Shown piece by piece: positions 16,790 to 24,001 of a DNA stretch of 64,000 bases. The notes below the pieces were generated by a model, which worked only from the letters and a program-made list of their open reading frames with translations, did no database searches and was not told the origin of the DNA. This DNA comes from Rhodoferax koreense (GTDB lineage Bacteria > Pseudomonadota > Gammaproteobacteria > Burkholderiales > Burkholderiaceae_C). The stretch covers positions 1,364,001-1,428,000 of the forward strand of contig NZ_CP019236.1 in assembly GCF_001955695.1 (NCBI RefSeq). Direction: 5' to 3'. The position numbers were made by a program, and so were the translations under genes. Numbering within the stretch: position 1 is the stretch's first letter; each line of letters starts with the position of its first letter.

Positions 16790-17974
16790 ATGTCACGAAC
16801 AGGCGGTAACGGGGGTAATGGTGGCAATGGGGGTAATGGTGGAAACGGAGGTAACGGTGGCAATGGCTTGACCACGGCGTCCGGTGGCAATGATCAGGAT
16901 CCCTATGCACTGATCACCAGCCGCGATGGCATCTGGGAACCGAAGAGCAAACTCGCTGCCCCCGATCTACCAAGAATCGATGATGCTTCTCAACTCGATA
17001 GATGGGAACCGTGGGTGCGCGCCGGCGTGTACCAGGCGGAGTTGTTGTCCAATCTCCAGTTCATACCGCAAACCAATGGGTACTCGGTGTGGCATCTGAA
17101 GCGCACTAGCCACACTACATGCGATTTACTGCCAATTGCCTGCCTCACGAGGCCCAGCAAAGAGACGTTCGCCACGCAGGCTGAATTGACCAATTGTTGG
17201 GCGGAACTGCGCATGGAGCGGCAGGCGGAAATCATGGCGCAGATCACGCCGCAGTACGCCTTCTGGGGACAGATCGTCCACCTGCATCCGCAGACCACGC
17301 GCAACACCATCGAACTCATCAACATGGCCTTCGATCTGGCGATCAACGTCGAACTGCGCTTCAAACATGCGCTGGCGTGTTGGCGCCCCATCGACTACTC
17401 GGCGCAGGTGCAACCCATGATCGCCACTCCCGGACACGGCAGTTTTCCCTGCGGACATGCGACCCAGGCCTACATCGTGGCGCACGTGCTGCAGAAGCTG
17501 CTCGGCATCGATTCGAAGCACGATATTTCCGTGCAGCTCGAGCGGCAAGCGGCGCGAATATCCACCAATCGGGTGGTCGCTGGGGTTCATTTTCCCGTGG
17601 ACAACATTGCGGCGCGGTTATTGGGAACTACTTTGGCGGAGTATCTGGTTTCGCGTTGTGTGGCCCGCTCTGCCAAAGAAAATTACAAGAAACAGCCAAC
17701 TTGGCGGCCCAGAAAATTCAATGCGAAAGCGTTTGATAAAACGGCTCGTATGGAATTCATGCCCGACCATCAGCCTTTCGAAGTGGCCGGATCGTTCGGC
17801 GCATCTGTTCCTGCGTTTTACGAAGATTTTTTTGACGGTAGAGACCATGCCGAGCGTCTGAGTACAGATGTTTCACCAGTCTTGAAGAACCTTTGGATGA
17901 AGGCCAAAAATGAATGGCGTAGGCAGTTTGGTGAATACGTGGTCTATGGCGCGATGGGGACCGAGGCGCCATGA
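16790..17974 (+). CDS. PAP2 / vanadium-dependent haloperoxidase-like protein with Gly-Gly-Asn leader
   Basis: A 394-residue protein. The three PAP2/haloperoxidase motifs are present. K192 to R199-P200 form the KX6RP motif. SFPCGH at 218-223 stands for PSGH. R261 to H267 and D271 form the RxxxGVHxxxD motif. These would bind phosphate or vanadate; H267 would be the apical ligand. The normally conserved Ser of PSGH is Cys221. No signal peptide or membrane helix is seen, so a soluble cytoplasmic protein is likely, unlike PAP2 lipid phosphatases. The N-terminus has seven GGN repeats (residues 5-25). The start is fixed by AAAGGAGG just upstream of ATG 16790. The stop overlaps the protease start (ATGA). 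Base composition is lower in GC than the flanks. Confidence 0.78.
   Translation: MSRTGGNGGNGGNGGNGGNGGNGGNGLTTASGGNDQDPYALITSRDGIWEPKSKLAAPDLPRIDDASQLDRWEPWVRAGVYQAELLSNLQFIPQTNGYSVWHLKRTSHTTCDLLPIACLTRPSKETFATQAELTNCWAELRMERQAEIMAQITPQYAFWGQIVHLHPQTTRNTIELINMAFDLAINVELRFKHALACWRPIDYSAQVQPMIATPGHGSFPCGHATQAYIVAHVLQKLLGIDSKHDISVQLERQAARISTNRVVAGVHFPVDNIAARLLGTTLAEYLVSRCVARSAKENYKKQPTWRPRKFNAKAFDKTARMEFMPDHQPFEVAGSFGASVPAFYEDFFDGRDHAERLSTDVSPVLKNLWMKAKNEWRRQFGEYVVYGAMGTEAP
16802..16864 (+). repeat. Seven 9-bp codon repeats encoding Gly-Gly-Asn
   Basis: Seven consecutive GGN(x2)-AAY units, each 9 bp, encode the leader of the haloperoxidase-like protein. Third positions differ between units, so the protein repeat is kept while the DNA is imperfect. 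This suggests selection on the peptide rather than recent slippage. Confidence 0.9.
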
Positions 17975-19947
17975 GCGGCACGCGAGTCGTTCCCCCAAAG
18001 TTCGCGGTGACCATACCGCCTGGCGGGCGAGCAGATCCCTACTTGTTATGGGCCATGCTCACGGACTTTCAGGGGTATCGAGGGTTGTTTCCGGGGCCGG
18101 CGCAAAATCCGAGCTTCGAGGTCGTGGTGGCCTTTGAAACGGGAGAAGGGAAACCGGATTGCCGCTCCTGGAACTCGGCGAAAGCCTGGAATGTCCGTCC
18201 GTTAGCCGGCACCTGCTTCGGAACTGCCCGTCTCCCAGTGACTGATCTCCCGCAACTGGCACTACAGGTCGAACGCTTCGAGCTTGCCATGCCGGTATTG
18301 GCAGAGCCAGATAGGTTGGCGGACCAGATTCCGGATCGCTTACCTCCCGCTGTAGCGCGTTCGGATTTGCTTGCAGAACGGGTCATTGCCGTTATCGACG
18401 ATGGCTTTGCCCACCTGCACCGCGAGTTTCTGGCCGCGGACGGCCAAAGCAGCAGAATCAGGTATCTATGGGACCAAGAGCGTGATACCGAAACGATCCG
18501 CAACGGGGTATTGACCAACGTTCTTTCGTCAAATGGCCAGCTTTGGGACGAGAGTGTTTATCTGCAGCAGAAGCTGCGCGGTGCCTTGAAGGCTTTCAGC
18601 CATGGGACGCTTGTTGCCAGTCTGGCGGGCGGTCGAAGTCGACCCCGTTGGCGCATGGAGCGGTTCGGCCGCGTCAACGGGGGCGCCATGGGAGGCTCAA
18701 AGTCGCCCGGAAAATCTGCCAGCGATGAGACGTCCGGTGATGCAGCCTCCGATTGTCAATTGATCCTGGTGCAGTTTCCGCGGCGGACCGTCGAAGACAA
18801 CTCGGGTTCCTCACTGAGTGCGCAGACCTTGAATGCGTTGTCTTACATCGGTAGCCGCTGCGCAGCTGATGCCAACCTGGTGATCAACTTGAGTTATGGG
18901 CCGGCTGCGGGTCCGCATGATGGATCGTCCTTGCTCGAAGCTGCGCTCGACGGCTTCATCGAGGCTCGAGGGGGATCGAAAACCGCTGTGGTGGTGCCCG
19001 CGGGCAACCAGTATCAGGCTCGTGGGCATGCCTGCTTGGAGCTCGCACCCGATGGTGGCAGTAACACCTTGCTCTGGCGCGTACTCCCCGATGACGCGAC
19101 GGAGTCTTTCGTGGAAATTTGGGCGCCCATCGATGCGCAGATCAGCGTCCAACTGACCCCTCCAAACTCGAAAGCCGACGCGTCCAGCGACTGGGTTTCC
19201 CTCAAGCCAGGTGGACTGACCGTCTGGGCGGACGGCGCCGATGCGAGCTATGCCGTCATCGCCGCGCCGCTGAATGCCAAGGGAAATGGGCGTATGGCGT
19301 TGTTGGCGCTGGCGCCAACAACGACGCGGGCGCCTCGTCGGCCTGCTCGGCATGGGTGTTGGACGATTGAGGTGAGGAACGACGATGCTAAGGAAAAGGT
19401 GAGCGTGCACGCCTGGGTGCAGAGAGACGACCCGACATTGTCTGCCGCCGGCAGGGGGGGCAGGCAGTCCTACTTTGAAGATGAGTTTTATCGCAGATTC
19501 GACGATGCCGGCCGCCCACAACTGGAGGACAACACTGTCAGCCTGGTGCGACGGGACGGCTCCATCTCTCCGATTGCGACAGGGGGAAAAACCTGCAAGG
19601 CGGGTGCCTACCGGCTTTCCGACGAGAAAATGTTGTCCTATTCGGGAGGCGGAGATTGTCTGCCGAAGGCAGCGGGGCCGGACCTGGTCGCCGTTGCCGA
19701 AGAAAGCACGAACGTCCGGGGCATACTGGGTGCTGGTACCCGCGGCGGATCAGTGGTGCGAGGCAACGGTACGAGTGTGGCCGCACCTCAATTGGCACGT
19801 CGACTGCTGGCCGTGCTAGATGGATCGCGGACACGTGACCAACTTATTCAGGCCGCCATCAAACAACCTGCGATGCGAGCACCGGGGACACCGCCACCAA
19901 CACCACCGCGAACTCGTCGACAGGGTCGAGGCGAATTAAAAGCTTGA
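17971..19947 (+). CDS. Subtilisin-like (S8) serine protease without signal peptide
   Basis: A 658-residue protease with a full subtilase set: D143 in VIDDG, H211 in SHGT, oxyanion N346 in PAGN and S602 in GTSVAAP. A region of about 130 residues precedes the catalytic domain and may act as a prodomain or recognition part. A large insert (about residues 355-560), partly beta-rich, separates the Asn and Ser motifs. A Pro/Arg-rich tail ends the chain. There is no signal peptide, so the enzyme probably acts in the cytoplasm or leaves by another route. It overlaps the haloperoxidase-like gene by 4 bp (ATGA), so the two are translationally coupled. Codon use is less GC-biased than in neighbours. The stop is 2 bp from the convergent Crp/Fnr gene. 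Confidence 0.88.
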   Translation: MSGTRVVPPKFAVTIPPGGRADPYLLWAMLTDFQGYRGLFPGPAQNPSFEVVVAFETGEGKPDCRSWNSAKAWNVRPLAGTCFGTARLPVTDLPQLALQVERFELAMPVLAEPDRLADQIPDRLPPAVARSDLLAERVIAVIDDGFAHLHREFLAADGQSSRIRYLWDQERDTETIRNGVLTNVLSSNGQLWDESVYLQQKLRGALKAFSHGTLVASLAGGRSRPRWRMERFGRVNGGAMGGSKSPGKSASDETSGDAASDCQLILVQFPRRTVEDNSGSSLSAQTLNALSYIGSRCAADANLVINLSYGPAAGPHDGSSLLEAALDGFIEARGGSKTAVVVPAGNQYQARGHACLELAPDGGSNTLLWRVLPDDATESFVEIWAPIDAQISVQLTPPNSKADASSDWVSLKPGGLTVWADGADASYAVIAAPLNAKGNGRMALLALAPTTTRAPRRPARHGCWTIEVRNDDAKEKVSVHAWVQRDDPTLSAAGRGGRQSYFEDEFYRRFDDAGRPQLEDNTVSLVRRDGSISPIATGGKTCKAGAYRLSDEKMLSYSGGGDCLPKAAGPDLVAVAEESTNVRGILGAGTRGGSVVRGNGTSVAAPQLARRLLAVLDGSRTRDQLIQAAIKQPAMRAPGTPPPTPPRTRRQGRGELKA

Positions 19948-19949
19948 TT

Positions 19950-20618
19950 TCACCACCGAGCCGGCAACTTCTTCACCAGCGCAATCCGCCGGTCCCTGAC
20001 CTCGATATACCCGCCACTCTCCAAGTCCTTCAGGATCCGGCTGACCATCTCCCGGCTGCAGCCGACGCGGCTGGCGATTTCCTGGTGGGTCAGGCGCTCG
20101 GGGATGACGGCGCTGCCGTCGGCCTGCGGCACGGCGAGTTCATGCAGGCATTGGGTCAGCCGGCCGTAGACGTCGATGAAGGCCAGGTTGCGCGCGCTGT
20201 TGGTGGCCATGCGTGCGCGGTGGATCACCTTGGAGAGCAGGTCGAGCGCGAATTCGGGCTGGCGCGCGATGTAGCTCAGGAGCGTGGTGCGCGTCACGCG
20301 GGCGCAGACCGTGGGCTCCAGCGTGATCACGCTGGCCGAGCGTGGTCGGCCGTCCAGCGCCATTTCACCGAAGTAGTCGCCCGAGCCGATCACGCCGAAG
20401 GTGATCTCACGGTCGTTGCTGTCGGTGCTGAACACCTTCACCCGGCCCTGGATCACCACGAACAGCGTGTCGCCCACGTCGGACTCGTGGATCAGGATGC
20501 TGCCCTTGCGGTAATGGCGCACGTCGCCCAGCGCGGCGAGCGCGCGCACCGACGCAGCGTTGCGCTCGTCGCTGCAGAATTCTTGGACGAGATCGTCGAG
20601 TTCGAGTTCCAGGTTCAT
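19950..20618 (-). CDS. Crp/Fnr-family transcriptional regulator
   Basis: A 222-residue regulator. The N-terminal cyclic-nucleotide-binding barrel contains GDYFGEMALDGRPRSASV, with the Glu of FGE and the Arg-Ser of RSAS that hold the ribose-phosphate of cAMP-type ligands. It has no Fnr-type cysteine cluster at the N-terminus. The C-terminal winged helix has LTHQEIASRVGCSREMVSRILKDL as the DNA-reading helix. It lies convergent with the protease gene of the accessory block, 2 bp away. It is likely a core gene, but a functional link to the two cyclases is possible. Confidence 0.92.
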   Translation of the reverse strand: MNLELELDDLVQEFCSDERNAASVRALAALGDVRHYRKGSILIHESDVGDTLFVVIQGRVKVFSTDSNDREITFGVIGSGDYFGEMALDGRPRSASVITLEPTVCARVTRTTLLSYIARQPEFALDLLSKVIHRARMATNSARNLAFIDVYGRLTQCLHELAVPQADGSAVIPERLTHQEIASRVGCSREMVSRILKDLESGGYIEVRDRRIALVKKLPARW

Positions 20619-20680
20619 AACGTGGCGACCATGGGCGGCGGGTTGGCGTGCGGATATATGCAGTCTATGTCATGTAGGCG

Positions 20681-20698
20681 CCGGATGACGTCACCGGA
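20681..20698. promoter_or_regulatory. Palindrome upstream of the Crp/Fnr regulator
   Basis: An 8-bp perfect palindrome TGACGTCA (20686-20693) flanked by CCGG on both sides lies 63 bp or more upstream of the regulator start, in the space shared with the divergent ABC transporter gene. It could be an operator, but no consensus match is claimed. Confidence 0.3.
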
Positions 20699-20856
20699 TC
20701 GAGGCGTACCGCCTCAAAAACACCTGCCATCGCCTCCAATCACCGTTCGCAGCCGCTTAAGCCGGCCTTAAACGGGGCCCTGGCTGGCCACCAAGCCGCG
20801 CGTGGCGGCTCGGCTCGGGCTACGATGCCTTTTCATCCAACAATCCACGGTGATCC

Positions 20857-22680
20857 ATGAGCCTGTCTTCCCGCACTTCGCTGTTCAGACGCCAGATGGG
20901 CAAAGTCTGGAAATTGTCCGCACCGTATTTCCAGTCCGAGGACAAATGGAAAGCGCGCGCCATGCTGGCCGGCATCGTGGCGCTGAACCTGGCCGGCGTG
21001 TACTTGCTGGTGCTGTACAACGACTGGTACCGGCTGTTCTACGACGCGCTCGAAAACAAGAACCAGCCGGTGTTCTGGACGCAGCTGGGCCGCTTCACCT
21101 ACATCGCGTTCGCGATGATCATCCTGGCGGTCTACAAGTTCTACCTGACGCAGTTGCTCGAGATCCGTTGGCGCGCCTGGATGACGGGCCACTACCTCGA
21201 GCGCTGGCTTGCCAACCACGCGTTCTATCACCTGGAGCTGGCGCGCTTCGCCGAGCCGGATGCCGGTCAACACGTGCCGACCTCCCCGACGAATGCAACG
21301 CCGGACAACCCCGACCAGCGCATCCAGGAAGACCTGAACCTGTTCACCACCTACACCATCTCGCTGACCATGGGGCTGCTCAACGCGGTGGTCACGCTGG
21401 TGAGTTTCGTCGGCATCCTGTGGGGGCTGTCGGGCGGCTTCGCCTTCAGCTTCAACGGCAGCCAGTACAACATCCCGGGCTTCATGGTGTGGATGGCGGT
21501 CCTGTATTGCCTGGCCGGCAGCGTCATTACGCATTACATCGGCCGGCCGCAGATCGCGCTGAACTTCCAGCAGCAGCGCTACGAGGCCGATTTCCGGCAC
21601 CACATGGTGCGGGTGCGCGAATACAGCGAATCGATCGCGCTGGACAAGGGCGAAGCGGTGGAGCGCAAGCAGCTCGACCTGCGGTTCAGCAGCGTGCTCG
21701 CCAACTACCTGACGCTCTTGAAGGCGCAGAAGCGTTTGATCTGGTTCAACAGCTTCTTCGGCCAGGCCGCGGTGGTGTTTCCCTTCATCGTGGCCGCACC
21801 GCGTTTCTTCAGCGGCGCGATCCAGCTCGGCACGCTGATGCAGATCTCGTCGGCCTTCGGCCGGGTGCAGGATTCGCTGAGCTGGTTCGTCGACAACTAC
21901 AGCAACCTCGCGGCCTGGCGCGCCACGGCCGACCGGCTGACCAGTTTCGAGGACAGCATCCGCGCGCGCGAGCAAGCCCAGGCGATGTCCGGCACCATCA
22001 ACGAGGTGGTCGAAGCCGCGTCAGGCGAACTCCAGACACAGGGGCTGCAACTGGCACTGCCCGGCGGCGCGGTGCTGCTCGACGGCCTGGGCCTGCGCGC
22101 TGCGCCGGGGGACAGCGTGCTGCTCAAGGGGCCTTCGGGCAGCGGCAAATCGACGCTGTTCCGCGCGCTGGCGGGCATCTGGCCCTATGCGCGCGGGCGC
22201 GTGGCACTACCAGCCAACAGCATGTTCATTCCGCAGAGGCCATATTTCCCCGATGGGACCTTGCGCGATGCGCTGGCCTATCCGCGGCCGGCGAGCGAAT
22301 ATTCCGACGAGGCGCTGCGGCAGGCGTTGGCGGATGCCTTGCTGCCGCAACTGACGGCGCGGCTGGACGACGCCGATGCCTGGAGCCAGAAACTGTCGGG
22401 TGGGGAGCAGCAGCGCCTGGCCGTGGCGCGGGTGCTCCTCAAGAAACCGCGCTGGATCTTTGCCGACGAAGCCACCAGCGCACTGGATGAAGAAGCCGAA
22501 GGTCAGGTGTACCAGAGGCTGCTAGCCCAGGTGCAACGTGCGCAGGGTGCTCTGGTATCCATAGCGCATCGACCCGCGGTGGCCAGGTTCCACCGTCAGC
22601 AGTGGCTGCTGGAAAAAGAGCCAGAGGGCGCGGCCGCGCGGTTCAGGTTGGCGCAGAAATCGTTGGAGGAACCGGCCTGA
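20857..22680 (+). CDS. SbmA/YddA-type ABC transporter, permease fused to ATPase
   Basis: A 607-residue half-transporter. The N-terminal part has about six membrane segments in the SbmA/BacA-like arrangement (YNDWYRLFYDALENKN is a family-typical stretch). The C-terminal ATPase has Walker [11 protein letters not shown], signature LSGGEQQRLAVARVLL and Walker B WIFADEATSALDE. Related proteins move peptides, vitamins such as B12, or fatty acyl compounds across the inner membrane. The substrate is not predictable here. It is divergent from the Crp/Fnr regulator gene. Confidence 0.88.
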   Translation: MSLSSRTSLFRRQMGKVWKLSAPYFQSEDKWKARAMLAGIVALNLAGVYLLVLYNDWYRLFYDALENKNQPVFWTQLGRFTYIAFAMIILAVYKFYLTQLLEIRWRAWMTGHYLERWLANHAFYHLELARFAEPDAGQHVPTSPTNATPDNPDQRIQEDLNLFTTYTISLTMGLLNAVVTLVSFVGILWGLSGGFAFSFNGSQYNIPGFMVWMAVLYCLAGSVITHYIGRPQIALNFQQQRYEADFRHHMVRVREYSESIALDKGEAVERKQLDLRFSSVLANYLTLLKAQKRLIWFNSFFGQAAVVFPFIVAAPRFFSGAIQLGTLMQISSAFGRVQDSLSWFVDNYSNLAAWRATADRLTSFEDSIRAREQAQAMSGTINEVVEAASGELQTQGLQLALPGGAVLLDGLGLRAAPGDSVLLKGPSGSGKSTLFRALAGIWPYARGRVALPANSMFIPQRPYFPDGTLRDALAYPRPASEYSDEALRQALADALLPQLTARLDDADAWSQKLSGGEQQRLAVARVLLKKPRWIFADEATSALDEEAEGQVYQRLLAQVQRAQGALVSIAHRPAVARFHRQQWLLEKEPEGAAARFRLAQKSLEEPA

Positions 22681-22693
22681 ACGGAGGCGGCGG

Positions 22694-23371
22694 CTAGATG
22701 CTGCTGCTTTTCTTGACCGAAGGATCGGAGTAGGTCAGCGGTTCGTCCGAGGCCTTGGGCTTGTTCAACACCTGGTTGGTGTTTTCGACCACGTCGATGG
22801 CCTGGCCGCCCGCGCGCCACAGCGTCTGCAGGAAATCCAGCAGCTTCTTGGAGATCGGCTCCTTCGGCGGCTCGGGTGGCTTGTCTTCGGCGGCCTTGAC
22901 CTTTTCGGTCCAGTCCTTGGACGGCGCGTCCGACGTGGTGGAAGGCTGGTCGGGGCCGGGCAGCTTGCCGGTATCGACCTTGCGCGCCGCCTCCGTCGGC
23001 GTCTGGCCGGCGGGCTTGCCACTGGCGTCGAGCGCGTTCTTGTCGGTGTTGGAGGTGACGCCAAGGCTGGCCCTGGCGTCGGCGCTGTCGGAGGCGACGA
23101 TCTTGCCAGCGGCTGCCGTTGCCGCATCGGCGAGCGGGTTGGCCGCCGCCTTGGCCTGGGCGGCTTTTTCCTGTTTCACGATCTCGTCGAAAGCCGACGA
23201 AATCTCGATCTTGACCGAAGGCTCAGGTTGGCTTTGGCTCACCGCAGCCTGGATCGCGGTGGTTTCCTGGCGTGAGGCACGGGGCGGCGTTGCTGCATTT
23301 GCGCCGGCCGCAGGCAAATCGGCGCCGGCGGGCGGCCAATTCACATTACGGTCCAACGGATTCACTTGCAT
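22694..23371 (-). CDS. Low-complexity hypothetical protein
   Basis: A 225-residue protein rich in Ala, Lys, Pro, Ser and Asp, with no signal peptide, no membrane segment and no recognised domain. The only compact part is near residues 175-205 (PISKKLLDFLQTLWRAGGQAIDVVENTNQVL), a probable amphipathic helix. The ORF has coding-like base periodicity and an AT-rich upstream region, so it is probably real. It points toward the SbmA-like gene, with 13 bp between their convergent ends. No function can be assigned. Confidence 0.6.
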   Translation of the reverse strand: MQVNPLDRNVNWPPAGADLPAAGANAATPPRASRQETTAIQAAVSQSQPEPSVKIEISSAFDEIVKQEKAAQAKAAANPLADAATAAAGKIVASDSADARASLGVTSNTDKNALDASGKPAGQTPTEAARKVDTGKLPGPDQPSTTSDAPSKDWTEKVKAAEDKPPEPPKEPISKKLLDFLQTLWRAGGQAIDVVENTNQVLNKPKASDEPLTYSDPSVKKSSSI

Positions 23372-23524
23372 TTGCGCTCCAGCCTCGGGGTGTGCCTGTC
23401 GGTTTTTTCAGGCTTCGTATCTGTGTTAACGGCAGAACAGCGGGGCAATTTAGGGTTATTTTTAAAAAATAAGCAAAAACATTGGCGTTTCAGAGCGCTC
23501 TGTCCAACCATCCACTGGCTGGAA
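23372..23524. other. AT-rich intergenic region
   Basis: The gap between the low-complexity gene and the DUF1854 gene has a distinctly AT-rich core (TTAGGGTTATTTTTAAAAAAT, split by position about 23452-23472). It likely contains the promoter of the minus-strand gene ending at 22694 and the end of the cyanophycin-associated exporter operon. No clear terminator hairpin was found. Confidence 0.4.
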
Positions 23525-24001
23525 TCACAGGAAACGCTCGAGCAGGCGTTTGGAGGCCCGGTCCATCGCCGCCACGTCCCGGACCATGAAATGCACGCCT
23601 TCTCCGCCGGTGATGAGCAGGCTGTTGCGGTTCTTCAGGCGGCGGATGTCTTCCTCGGTCTTGAGCACGAATTCGGTTTCACCACGGTCGGTGTCCACGG
23701 TCCAGATGCTGGGCGTCGAAAAGGTCGACACCGCCTTGAGCCGTTTGATCTCCGGCACGAATTCGCGCGATGCCAGTTCTTCGTCGATGAGTGCGCGTTG
23801 CCCGGGCGGCAGGCTGGCGAGCGCATCGATCCAGGCCAGCTCGTGCCCGTCGCTGCCGACGAGCGACAGGCCTTCCTCGGGCGCGGCAATCGGAAACGCG
23901 CGCACCGGCGCCACGCCTTCGTGCCGTCGACCGGCCGCGTCGATCATCACCAGCCGGCCAAAGGCATCGCGTTCGAGTTGAAAGTTGTTTGCCATGTTCA
24001 T
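23525..24001 (-). CDS. DUF1854 family protein associated with cyanophycin genes
   Basis: A 158-residue protein starting MNMANNFQLERDAFGRL. The FPIAAPEEGLSLV and ISREFVPEIKRL-like segments match the DUF1854 family, which is found beside cyanophycin synthetase genes. It begins inside the last codons of the ABC exporter gene (ATGA overlap at 24001-23998), so the two are translationally coupled. The family role is unknown. The coupling suggests it works with the exporter-like protein in cyanophycin metabolism. Confidence 0.82.
   Translation of the reverse strand: MNMANNFQLERDAFGRLVMIDAAGRRHEGVAPVRAFPIAAPEEGLSLVGSDGHELAWIDALASLPPGQRALIDEELASREFVPEIKRLKAVSTFSTPSIWTVDTDRGETEFVLKTEEDIRRLKNRNSLLITGGEGVHFMVRDVAAMDRASKRLLERFL

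Noticed and set aside
10568..19947. CRISPR, integrase or transposase flanking the accessory block
   Set aside because: No repeat-spacer array, tRNA target site, integrase or IS ends were found at either edge, so a named mobile element cannot be claimed.
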